DNA from: Bacteroidota bacterium
GTDB taxonomy: Bacteria > Bacteroidota > Bacteroidia > Flavobacteriales > Schleiferiaceae
NCBI GenBank assembly: GCA_024742495.1
Contig: JANSYJ010000002.1
Span: forward strand, 434,001-498,000
Length of the DNA stretch: 64,000 bases
Direction of reading: 5' to 3'
Numbering within the stretch: position 1 is the first letter of the stretch; the number at the start of each line of letters is the position of its first letter. Position numbers and translations under genes: made by a program. Positions 9,441 to 16,384 of the stretch are shown here, piece by piece. The notes below the pieces were generated by a model. That model saw only the letters and a list, made by a program, of their open reading frames with translations. It was not told the origin of the DNA and made no database searches.

Positions 9441-10313
9441 TTAGTCGTTTTTTTGAACAAATCGCAAGCGGTAAATACTGCCTTCACGGTATATAATATC
9501 TTGAATCTCCAAATTTCTAAGCGGGTCTATTGGTAAAAGCAGTCGCTCGATAAACTCTTCACGGTTCAGTAGTTCTATGCCTTGAAACTGGGGGTGACTC
9601 TGAAAAATTTTGGCATCAGGATGGATGGCCTCCAATAATTGTTCTTGTCGTTTCTTCAAGTCTTGGACATCGCTGCGACTAAAGTAATTGAGCATTAGTG
9701 CATAGTCGTCCGGGTATAGGTTGATCTCCATGGTATCCATTTTCGGTACGAACACCTGCTGGATTTTATAATAGGCACCCTTTATCTCTAAACTGTCTTC
9801 ATATTTGGCTTCCGCTTTTTGTAGACTATGAGCTTTCTTTTCATCTGAAATCAAAGTAATATTCAAGTCCTTAAAAGGAATTTCTTTTTGAGTATAAGCA
9901 TCCATAAATCGCAAATTTACCTTCTGACTATGGGGCCAAAAGAGAAAAAACAATACCGCTGCAAGTATGAGTAGTAGCGGAAGCAGCCAAAGTTTGGCCT
10001 TCTTGGGTGCAGGTCCTGCTTTCTCGGTTTTTTGCCTTTGACAAAATTCTTCCCAAGAGGCGTAATCACAGTAGCGAGCCAGCAGTTGCAGAACATCAAT
10101 TCGCGGCAGCTTTGGATGATGGTTTTTAAGGTGGGTATAAAACCATTTTTCACTAACGCTGCTTTGGCACACAGCCATTAAATCTTCCTGAAACAAGCTA
10201 ATATCCTGACCGCTATAATCGCCAAAGTCCTTGTAAATAGACAAGCGTTTAGCAGCCTGATCTTGCAGTTCCTTTTTTAAGGCTTCCAGACATTGTGCTG
10301 GATTCTCATGCAT
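9441..10313 (-). CDS. Single-pass membrane protein with cytoplasmic N-terminal domain, function unknown
   Basis: A 290-residue protein. Start chosen at the ATG 10311-10313, 6 nt after a TAACTTTG element; the longer frame begins with a TTG inside that element. An N-terminal cytoplasmic helical domain of about 95 residues (with HPKLPRIDVLQLLARYCDY and WEEFC) has the look of a small helix-bundle of the kind Bacteroidota place in front of membrane anchors. A lysine-rich stretch (PAPKKAK) and a single membrane helix (about 108-128, LWLLPLLLILAAVLFFLFW) follow. The C-terminal half is periplasmic. This topology suggests a signal relay or anchor between cytoplasm and periplasm, but no family is known to me. 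It is co-transcribed with the secreted protein downstream. Confidence 0.72.
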   Translation of the reverse strand: MHENPAQCLEALKKELQDQAAKRLSIYKDFGDYSGQDISLFQEDLMAVCQSSVSEKWFYTHLKNHHPKLPRIDVLQLLARYCDYASWEEFCQRQKTEKAGPAPKKAKLWLLPLLLILAAVLFFLFWPHSQKVNLRFMDAYTQKEIPFKDLNITLISDEKKAHSLQKAEAKYEDSLEIKGAYYKIQQVFVPKMDTMEINLYPDDYALMLNYFSRSDVQDLKKRQEQLLEAIHPDAKIFQSHPQFQGIELLNREEFIERLLLPIDPLRNLEIQDIIYREGSIYRLRFVQKND

Positions 10314-10319
10314 GCACTT

Positions 10320-10327
10320 CAAAGTTA
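10320..10327 (-). promoter_or_regulatory. Bacteroidota -7 promoter element for the membrane/secreted pair
   Basis: Minus-strand TAACTTTG matches TAnnTTTG. It ends 6 nt before the ATG at 10313, so the 5' leader would be almost absent. Confidence 0.6.
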
Positions 10328-10343
10328 AATAAACGACTCTCTT

Positions 10344-10405
10344 CTGCCTTTGTAAAGGGCTTGTAAAATATTTTACAAGTATAAGACAAGGAATCTACAA
10401 GGCAG
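10344..10405. promoter_or_regulatory. Nested inverted repeats with a perfect 20-bp palindrome (candidate operator)
   Basis: The divergent region between the membrane/secreted pair and the SIMPL-like gene contains CTTGTAAAATATTTTACAAG at 10360-10379, a perfect palindrome. It is flanked by a second inverted repeat, CTGCCTTTGTA (10344-10354) and TACAAGGCAG (10396-10405). The palindrome lies just upstream of the -7 element at 10320-10327. A dimeric regulator could bind here and control both directions. No regulator gene is adjacent. Confidence 0.5.
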
Positions 10406-10454
10406 AGTATTCCCCTTCATTGACTTTTGAACTCGAAATAAAAAATCAAATCAG

Positions 10455-11456
10455 ATGCAAGTATTTAGAATTCTCATTTTAGTGATCTTCGGCTTCAGTG
10501 GCACCTTAGCCTACGGCCAGGCAAAAGGTAATTATGATTACCGTTCGGTTCAAAACACTTTTATCCATAATCAGTCTCAGCTAATTCAAAGCTCATACTT
10601 AGCCAGCTTAGAAGCACATGGCACCAATACCCTCAGAGTACGAGGATTGATGAACTGCGAGCCGAGCAGTTATCTAGCGATTTTTAGTCTTACCCAAGTC
10701 GGTAAAGACCAGGAAGAAACAAGTGCTCTGGTGCAGGCAAAGACGGATAGCATTTTGGCTAAGCTCGCTGCGCAGGGAATTGAGACGGAGATGTATGTCG
10801 ATATGATTTCTTTCATCCCCATTTTTGAAATGGAGCTTTCTCGAAAGCTTTTCAGTAAGAACACCTATAATGAAATCCCCAAGGGTTTTGAATTAAAGAA
10901 GAACCTGCATTTTAGATACTCCGATCCGGCCGTGCTCAATGAAATTTTGAGTCTTTGTGCCCAGCATGAAATTTATGACCTGGTGCGGGTAGATTATTTT
11001 ATTGAAGATTTAGAAAGTCTTAAAAGCAAAATGGTGGCTAAGGCAGAAACCTTGCTCCAATCTAAAATAGGTCGATATGAAAGACTTTTGGGGGCAGATT
11101 TTAAGAACCAACGCAGACGGATGGCCGAGGGTTTTAATCTCCATTATCCCATTGAGCAGTATCAAACATACACCGCCTATGTGAGTAATAAGTTCAATGT
11201 GAAAGCAGGAGCAGGGGTGAATGAAGTACCCAAAACCACCAGTGAATTTTACATGCCTAAAATGGCAAAGGGTTATGACTTTGTAGAAAACCCCAGCATT
11301 TTGGCCCCAGTGGTGCAAATGGAGTACGAATTGGTTTTACAACTCGATCCGCGCCCCCAAGCTCCTCAAGCTCCCAAGGAAATCACTAAAGAGGTAATTA
11401 AAAAAGAAGTTTTTATCATTGATGGAAATGGGCAATTGAAGAAGATTGAGTTTTGA
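10455..11456 (+). CDS. SIMPL (DUF541)-like exported protein
   Basis: A 333-residue exported protein with a signal peptide ending LAYGQ (about residue 22). The body follows the SIMPL-domain pattern. It opens with NTLRVRGLMNCEPSSYLAIFSLTQ, then a helix containing ALVQAKTDSILAKLAAQGIE. A later ILSLCAQHEIYDLVRVDYFIEDLESLK is followed by the AKAETLLQSKIGRYERLLG helix. The match is by eye and moderately divergent. SIMPL proteins are periplasmic or outer-membrane oligomers of unclear function. The C-terminus (about 290-333) is proline- and lysine-rich. It is divergently transcribed from the membrane/secreted pair across the palindrome. Confidence 0.6.
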   Translation: MQVFRILILVIFGFSGTLAYGQAKGNYDYRSVQNTFIHNQSQLIQSSYLASLEAHGTNTLRVRGLMNCEPSSYLAIFSLTQVGKDQEETSALVQAKTDSILAKLAAQGIETEMYVDMISFIPIFEMELSRKLFSKNTYNEIPKGFELKKNLHFRYSDPAVLNEILSLCAQHEIYDLVRVDYFIEDLESLKSKMVAKAETLLQSKIGRYERLLGADFKNQRRRMAEGFNLHYPIEQYQTYTAYVSNKFNVKAGAGVNEVPKTTSEFYMPKMAKGYDFVENPSILAPVVQMEYELVLQLDPRPQAPQAPKEITKEVIKKEVFIIDGNGQLKKIEF

Positions 11457-12090
11457 TGAGGGGTGGGCTCGGGGCCTATGGGTATTTGGCTTTTTGAAAT
11501 TTTTAGCGGTCTAAATTAGTGAAAGGAAAAGGACTCTGGGTTGGAGAATGGCACGCGCTTTTCAAAGTGATAGCGGCTGCCACTGCCAAAATCCAGGAAT
11601 AATTTGGAAGTGTAGAATCAGTACTATTAGAATTTACACGCTAAACTTTTGTTGAGCTCGGGCAATAAGTTGACACCGGGCATAGCCCTTCCTCAGCCAT
11701 TGCGAACCTAAGATCAACGCTCAGTGGAATAGGACTGCTTTATATCCGAGCGAAGCTTTCAGACAGGAGCTGAAAGCCAAGCTTCGCGAATAAGTAATTA
11801 TACGGATAGAAGTCGTTGAAGAGCTTGGAATGCTTCCAGCGAATACTTCTCGCGTTCTTGCTCTATGCACTTTTGTACAATTACCGCTGTTGCAGGACTT
11901 GTTATTGGAATTGAATTTGACCTATAGATTCAAATGAGCTCCAATGCATCTTGCCTATATGCCAGGTATACCCCACAAAGCTTAAGGAAACCCTCCAGCG
12001 AATGGATGCCCGCCATGGAAGCGGGCTTCCAATTCCTTTTTAAGTTTTCTGTTGTCCTGCATTTTGGGTCTAAGATTCCTAAGCAGGTGC
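11457..12090. other. Gene-free stretch with hairpins
   Basis: More than 600 bp without a supportable gene. It contains the inverted repeat listed at 11750-11787 and a smaller hairpin around 12008-12026 (GCCCGC / GCGGGC). Short frames at 11797-11937 and 11934-12122 lack recognisable homology, promoters or signals and are not called. Confidence 0.5.
11750..11787. repeat. Imperfect inverted repeat (bulged hairpin)
   Basis: GCGAAGCTTTCAG (11750-11762) pairs with CTGAAAG...GCTTCGC (11770-11787) with a five-base bulge and a seven-base loop. No T-run follows, so it is not a standard terminator. It could be part of a structured RNA or a decayed repeat. Confidence 0.45.
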
Positions 12091-12120
12091 AAAAAAGAAC
12101 CCGACAGAAATATGTCGGGT
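12091..12120 (-). terminator. Rho-independent terminator for the gene at 12189-12644
   Basis: The ACCCGACA / TGTCGGGT stem (12099-12120) has a six-base loop. On the minus strand it is followed by TTC and a run of six T (12091-12096). Confidence 0.75.
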
Positions 12121-12188
12121 AGCTTAAAAAATTGGTGCTAAATAATGTTCAAATTGTAGGTGGAGAGAGGGCAATTAATGAGCACTGC

Positions 12189-12644
12189 TTATTGGTACAA
12201 TTCTTCCCAAGTCATGGTCATTTTCTCCGTTCCCTCACCAGTGATTATCTGTATTTGAATCCCGTTTTTAGCCATTATAAATTTAATTGTGATGTCGGCA
12301 TCACCAATTAATTCATCTATACTTTTTATATCTATTTGATCTATTGTTGCCCCAGCCTCCTCAAGCATTGCAATAAGAAACATCGTACCAAGAGTTTGAT
12401 GTATGGCGACGAATTGATCTCGACTGATGAATTCAGCAGAACCTTCCGCTTCATATCTAACTTGGATATTGTTACCTTGGAAATTAACAATCATGTTCTC
12501 TGCAGCCTTAAATTGACCGTTTTGAACTTCAACTAAGTCCTTCTTGATTTCGGCTCTCCAATCGACTTGGCCAAATGTATTTGCTGGAATAGCGAAAACG
12601 CCAATTAGGAGAATGACAAATCGATAGGCATGTTTGTTAAGCAT
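12189..12644 (-). CDS. Small exported protein of unknown function
   Basis: A 151-residue protein with a signal peptide (about 1-25, ending NTFGQ). The mature part has a repeated alternation of short strands and helices, with NMIVNFQGNNIQVRYEAEGSAEF followed by a helix (VAIHQTLGTMFLIAMLEEAG). I recognise no family. It is flanked on both sides by long gene-free stretches and has its own terminator at 12091-12120, so it is probably monocistronic. Confidence 0.65.
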   Translation of the reverse strand: MLNKHAYRFVILLIGVFAIPANTFGQVDWRAEIKKDLVEVQNGQFKAAENMIVNFQGNNIQVRYEAEGSAEFISRDQFVAIHQTLGTMFLIAMLEEAGATIDQIDIKSIDELIGDADITIKFIMAKNGIQIQIITGEGTEKMTMTWEELYQ

Positions 12645-12847
12645 TTGATAAGATTTAAAATTAACGATCCTTAAAGATAATTTTTTCTATTTGATCTTGC
12701 TGGCTGACAGGGCCCTAATTGAAAACATTAATTTTGCTTATAACTAAAGTTTGTAGAGAGGCATAGTAAAATTACCGACCACTTTTTGAGGTGAAGGATT
12801 CCTTTATTGCAAAAAGAATTGATTTAAACTCTTTATTCGAAAGGTCC

Positions 12848-12949
12848 TTACAACTCCTCAATCGACTCACCAAAGTCATTTTCAATTAGCTCGCGATGCG
12901 CTTGCAAGACGATTGCTTTCTTTTCAGGGAGGTCACTTATTTTAAACAA
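12848..12949 (-). pseudogene. Possible gene remnant (C-terminal fragment)
   Basis: A 33-residue minus-strand frame (LFKISDLPEKKAIVLQAHRE then LIENDFGESIEEL) has protein-like composition and ends in TAA, but it has no ATG and is closed upstream by a stop codon. It may be the tail of a lost gene. The surrounding 12645-13081 stretch holds nothing else that I can support. Confidence 0.25.
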
Positions 12950-13081
12950 AGGTTATTTTGAATCGAGGTGCTCTGCCTATTTGCCATTTTTACTCGACTG
13001 CTTTTCAAATCAATAGAGGGTAAAAACAGCACGATGCTTCTTTTAAATGTTTTGAATAACTGTTTTGGTCAATCGAAAATT

Positions 13082-13735
13082 CTACCACACATAACTAACA
13101 TAGACTTTAAAAGCAACATCGCCGCCGGCATCCAATGTGAAAGTTGAAGGGAACTTGTTGTTACTACTATACGGTGTGAAAAGTATACCTCCCATAAAAT
13201 CATCATTATCAAAGTCATCATAGTCGTATAAGGATATGGCATATTGATCATTCGGCGATTCCAAATCAAATACAGGATTTACATCAAAACTATGGTTCGT
13301 TGAAGGGTCGGCGTTCTGAATGAAACTCGGGTACTCCCACAGGAGATTATTATTTTTAGCAATTATGGGGTAGATATCTGGGCCACTCGTAAAGTCCCAT
13401 CCTGCACCATTATCCGTAGCTGGAAAGCGCGTTACTTCTATGCGACTAATACGGATTTTACTAGGAGTAATTTGTTGACTACAGTCTGCTCCAGTATAAC
13501 CTTCAGGGCAAACACATGCGCCGTTCACACAATCTCCGCCGTTTAAACATACAACGTTAAAGCAGGCATCAAAGGTTTCACATTGCGCCCCGCTATAACC
13601 CTCAGGACAATTACAACTCCCATCAATGCATGCCCCGCCATTTAAGCATGTTATATCATCGCATGGATCTTTTTTACAGCTTGCAAGACTTAGAACAGCG
13701 GAGAGTAGAATTAAGGTTAAGGATAAATTTCTCAT
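13082..13735 (-). CDS. Lipoprotein with two EGF-like domains and a C2-like C-terminal domain
   Basis: A 217-residue outer-membrane or periplasmic lipoprotein. The lipobox SLASC places the lipidated cysteine at residue 20. Two adjacent EGF-like modules follow (about 25-53 and 57-85), each with six cysteines and the CPEGYSGAQC / CPEGYTGADC ending. Residues about 90-217 form a beta-rich domain with the acidic run LYDYDDFDNDDFMGG, resembling the calcium-binding loop of a C2 domain. The C2 call is inference from pattern only. EGF-like modules are uncommon in bacteria but recur in Bacteroidota surface proteins. A function in adhesion or calcium-dependent binding is plausible but unproven. Confidence 0.78.
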   Translation of the reverse strand: MRNLSLTLILLSAVLSLASCKKDPCDDITCLNGGACIDGSCNCPEGYSGAQCETFDACFNVVCLNGGDCVNGACVCPEGYTGADCSQQITPSKIRISRIEVTRFPATDNGAGWDFTSGPDIYPIIAKNNNLLWEYPSFIQNADPSTNHSFDVNPVFDLESPNDQYAISLYDYDDFDNDDFMGGILFTPYSSNNKFPSTFTLDAGGDVAFKVYVSYVW

Positions 13736-14157
13736 TTGTTGGTTTTTGGTTTAATATTAATGTCCTTTATTCGTCAATTGCCAATTCCCTACTTTGCTAT
13801 ATAGAAGCATAGGAATGGCTGCAAAGCGCTAAGCATTATGATACGGACCTATAAATTCTCAGGAATGCGAAGGAAAATCATTTGTCTGGCCTTTGTTTGA
13901 TAAAGGTAAAATATTTCGATTATTTCAGTGTGCATTAAGCAAGGATAATGAGGCTCGCCCAGTCTTTAATTCTTAAGCCCAAGGTTTTTTTCGCCTAGTC
14001 CGTGAATTAATGGTTTCCAAATAGCTTTAGATCAGTAAGCTTTCCGATTAACAAAAATGCTGGAGGGGACACTGAAAGTCTAACTATTAATTCAAGCAAA
14101 ACCTTCTTAATTGGCTCTTTCAATTGCTTGAATGAAAATCCGCCAAAATGGAGAACC
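13736..14157. other. Gene-free stretch
   Basis: About 420 bp in which I see no gene, RNA or clear repeat. It lies just downstream of the truncated HEPN gene and may contain the scar of whatever removed that gene's 3' end. Confidence 0.4.
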
Positions 14158-14373
14158 TTAGTTAAAGGCAGTCCAATATGGGTTCTTAAATTTGAAATCG
14201 GCTAACACGCGAGTAGAAGCTTCTCCCAAAACTTCGAAGTTTCGGATGACAGCATCAAGTGTCTTCTGGTCACTGCTAAAGCCGTCGAAGTCAAGTTCTT
14301 CTGTATAGGTCTTAATTCTTTGGGCAGATTCCAGCATGTCCGAAATCAGAAGATGATTATCCCTTTTAGACAT
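14158..14373 (-). CDS. hepT: HEPN-domain (DUF86/HepT-like) protein, C-terminally truncated
   Basis: A 71-residue product starting at the ATG 14371-14373 (MSKRDNHLLISDMLESAQRI), the normal beginning of DUF86/HepT toxins. An upstream extension of the frame overlaps mntA and is rejected. The conserved segment TLDAVIRNFEVLGEAS is intact. Family members continue for about 40 more residues after the NPxxxW position, through the RX4-6H ribonuclease motif. Here the protein stops at NPYWTAFN, before that motif. The catalytic arginine and histidine, and the tyrosine that MntA modifies, are therefore absent, and no continuation is visible downstream in any frame. It is probably an inactive remnant. It overlaps mntA by 8 nt. 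Confidence 0.75.
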   Translation of the reverse strand: MSKRDNHLLISDMLESAQRIKTYTEELDFDGFSSDQKTLDAVIRNFEVLGEASTRVLADFKFKNPYWTAFN

Positions 14374-14656
14374 AAACCAAGTCAGATTCAATTGACTTAA
14401 GGTAGCGGGGTTTAATACCATTCTTAGAAACGAGGTCAACTTTTTGTCCTAATGATGTCTCTAGTTCCTCCGCTAAATCAATAAACTTGGAACCGATTTG
14501 ACCATTAAGTTCCACAAGTATGTCAATATCACTCTGTGGAGTTTGCTCTGAACGAGCAAATGATCCAAATAAAGCGATGGAAGCTATTGGGTAGCTATTT
14601 AGCAAGCCTGCCTTAAGCACTTTTAATTTACTAAGAATCTCTTCCCTTGAACTCAT
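14366..14656 (-). CDS. mntA: MntA-like nucleotidyltransferase antitoxin
   Basis: A 96-residue minimal nucleotidyltransferase. GSFARSEQ (Gly31-Ser32) and SDIDILVEL (Asp43, Asp45) form the pol-beta-type active site. Family knowledge: MntA antitoxins neutralise HepT by adding AMP groups to a conserved tyrosine near the HEPN active site. Its partner gene follows directly with an 8-nt overlap, the usual order, but the toxin is truncated. The ATG at 14654-14656 lies exactly 4 nt after a TAnnTTTG element, predicting a leaderless transcript. The active-site residues look intact. Confidence 0.85.
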   Translation of the reverse strand: MSSREEILSKLKVLKAGLLNSYPIASIALFGSFARSEQTPQSDIDILVELNGQIGSKFIDLAEELETSLGQKVDLVSKNGIKPRYLKSIESDLVYV

Positions 14657-14660
14657 ATTG

Positions 14661-14668
14661 CAAATATA
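14661..14668 (-). promoter_or_regulatory. Bacteroidota -7 promoter element for mntA
   Basis: Minus-strand TATATTTG matches TAnnTTTG and ends 4 nt before the mntA start codon. Transcription would begin at or within a base or two of the ATG. Confidence 0.65.
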
Positions 14669-14734
14669 GATAATGCCCCATTTCCAAAAGCAATCATAAA
14701 TTCAAAAGCATTTGAAGACGGATACCCAAAGGTC

Positions 14735-14778
14735 AAAAAATGGAAAACCCTCGTTAATCATAGACTAACAAGGGTTTT
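14735..14778 (-). terminator. Terminator downstream of tRNA-Arg
   Basis: AAAACCCT...GTTA (14744-14756) pairs with TAAC...AGGGTTTT (14766-14778) with one mismatch. On the minus strand a T-rich tail follows, ending in six T (14735-14740). Confidence 0.7.
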
Positions 14779-14792
14779 CAGGAGTTTGGCAG

Positions 14793-14866
<74 letters not shown>

Positions 14867-14968
14867 ATAATTTTAGAGGTATTTTTGTCCGAGTTCCAAA
14901 TTCTCGTATTAACTCTGGCAACCTTTTGGTAAAGCCTTGGAGCCAATTGCCTGTCCGCCTCTGGAGGA

Positions 14969-14985
14969 AGCTACAAGGCCATAAT
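14969..14985. repeat. 17-bp repeat of the tRNA-Arg 5' end (second copy)
   Basis: An exact second copy of AGCTACAAGGCCATAAT, outside any gene. It may be a duplication or integration scar at the tRNA locus. Confidence 0.7.
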
Positions 14986-15064
14986 GTTTCGCAACATTAA
15001 TCCGTTTCGTTAACGGGGCTGCAAATATAAATACTAATTCAAACTCCGCAAGGGAAAATTTCAA

Positions 15065-15346
15065 TTAGTTTATTTCGGCACTCAAACCTCTTTCCAGTAA
15101 GGTGCTACAGCGGGGTTCGAGCTCAGAATAAGAACCCGATTTTACCGTGCACTTGCCCTTATAATGCGTTATTACCGCACATTGCTCCGCTTGCTCCGGA
15201 CTGTGCTCGCAGATTTCAATCAGGCAATGTATTACCCAGTCAAAGGAGTTTACCTCGTCATTGTATAAAACGATTTCATGCCAAGAGTCCTGCTGCTCTA
15301 AAACAGTGGTCTCTTCTTGCCCTTTCCATTGTTCTTCAAACTTCAT
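15065..15346 (-). CDS. clpS: ATP-dependent Clp protease adaptor ClpS
   Basis: A 93-residue ClpS. It delivers N-degron substrates to the ClpAP or ClpCP protease in the cytoplasm. The family core is clear: LYNDEVNSFDWVIHCLIEIC (the N-degron pocket Asn-Asp region), then HSPEQAEQCAVITHYKGKCTVKSG. Length and order are normal. The ATG overlaps the plsY stop codon by one base (TAATG), so it is the second gene of a plsY-clpS operon. Confidence 0.95.
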   Translation of the reverse strand: MKFEEQWKGQEETTVLEQQDSWHEIVLYNDEVNSFDWVIHCLIEICEHSPEQAEQCAVITHYKGKCTVKSGSYSELEPRCSTLLERGLSAEIN

Positions 15347-15963
15347 TAATCATTCACTCTTTTTCGTTTGAGCTTTACTTTTCGCTCTTCTCCATGTATT
15401 AGTCGAACTATATTTTTCCGATGGGTTACCAATACCAAAAGCGCTATAGCACAACTAAATATAATCAATACTTCCGAAGGTTCCTTGAACTTATAAATCA
15501 ACCAAAAGGGAAGACTTAAGGCCGCGGCCATACTGGAAACACTTACAATTCGAGTACTCAATAAAAAGGCTACAAATACCGCCATAGACAATAAAGCAGC
15601 GCCGCTGTGCAAGGCAATCACTACGCCCAAAAGTGTAGCAATTCCTTTGCCTCCTCTAAAACCAACGTAAATAGGGAAGAGGTGACCTAATACCGACATA
15701 AAGCCTAAACCCAACATCATTATTACCGAGGCCTCTGATTCGGGTAATAAATAAACGAGCTTCACCGCCGCAAAACCCTTTAAGGTATCCAGCAGTAAAA
15801 CCAAGGTCCCGGCTTGCTTGCCTAGCACCCTAAATGCATTGGTCGCTCCGGCGTTTCCGCTTCCGTGTTCCCGGAGGTCAACACCTTGCAGCCACTGGCC
15901 TATCCAAACGGACCAAGCCAAAGAACCAATCAAATAAGCAAATAGAAAGAGTAGAATTTGCAC
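15346..15963 (-). CDS. plsY: Glycerol-3-phosphate acyltransferase PlsY
   Basis: A 205-residue integral inner-membrane acyltransferase that uses acyl-phosphate to acylate glycerol-3-phosphate, the first step of phospholipid synthesis. Conserved motifs are GSGNAGATNAFRVLG (about 34-48) and GFRGGKGIAT (101-110), with several membrane helices. The frame is open 40 codons further upstream, but that extension reads through the repeat array and looks non-coding. I place the start at GTG 15961-15963, which begins VQILLFLFAYLIGS like other PlsY proteins and lies exactly 4 nt after a TAnnTTTG element. The transcript is therefore probably leaderless. clpS follows with a one-base overlap. Confidence 0.93.
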   Translation of the reverse strand: MQILLFLFAYLIGSLAWSVWIGQWLQGVDLREHGSGNAGATNAFRVLGKQAGTLVLLLDTLKGFAAVKLVYLLPESEASVIMMLGLGFMSVLGHLFPIYVGFRGGKGIATLLGVVIALHSGAALLSMAVFVAFLLSTRIVSVSSMAAALSLPFWLIYKFKEPSEVLIIFSCAIALLVLVTHRKNIVRLIHGEERKVKLKRKRVND

Positions 15964-15967
15964 GGCG

Positions 15968-15975
15968 CAAAGATA
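15968..15975 (-). promoter_or_regulatory. Bacteroidota -7 promoter element for plsY-clpS
   Basis: Minus-strand TATCTTTG ends 4 nt before the GTG start of plsY and helps decide that start. Confidence 0.65.
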
Positions 15976-15989
15976 AGCAATATGGAATT

Positions 15990-16380
15990 TAGATCGCTCG
16001 CTTCGCTCGCTGTGAGATATGAGATCGCTCGCTTTGCTCGCTGAGAGACTTATTAGCGGAAACAATATCCTAACTTTTAACAAGGCTCATATCTAAGAAG
16101 AAATGAGATCGTTCGATACGCTCGCTGTGAGAGCTTAGACCGCTCGCTGTGAGATCGTTCGCTCTGCTCACTGTGAGATATTAGACCGCTCGCTTTGCTC
16201 GCTATGAGACTTATTAGCGGAAACAATATCCTAAGTTCTAACAAGGCTCATATCTAACGTCTCCCATCTAAGAAGAACCGAGACCGCTCGCTCTGCTCGC
16301 TGAGAGACTTATTAGCGGAAACAATATCCTAACTTCTAACAAGTCTCAAATCTCAAATCTCACGTCTCATATCTATAAAG
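15990..16380. repeat. Repeat array between plsY and purL (family A)
   Basis: The whole plsY-purL gap is filled with variants of two motifs: CGCTCGCT(T/C)(T/C)GCTCGCTG followed by GAGA, and a 28-bp core (GAGACTTATTAGCGGAAACA then ATATCCTA) identical at 16045-16072, 16206-16233 and 16304-16331. Each core is followed by TTCTAACAAG(G/T)CTCA and copies of CATATCTA. Unit spacing is irregular (161 and 98 bp). A 12-mer, AGATATTAGACC (16176-16187), is also found in the repeat island at 45.8-46.5 kb. No coding potential is evident. Confidence 0.85.
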
Positions 16381-16384
16381 AAAT

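Noticed and set aside
11797-11937. 46-codon frame with leucine-rich composition
   Set aside because: No start with promoter, no family signal; kept only as a weak possibility in the gene-free stretch.
11934-12122. 62-codon plus-strand frame
   Set aside because: It ends inside the terminator stem of a minus-strand gene and has random composition.
15964-16083. N-terminal extension of PlsY by 40 residues
   Set aside because: It reads through repeat sequence and the promoter element; the shorter GTG start gives the family N-terminus.
15990-16380. CRISPR-like array between plsY and purL
   Set aside because: The 28-bp cores are repeated, but spacer lengths are irregular and the spacers are themselves variants of one another. 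No cas genes are present.
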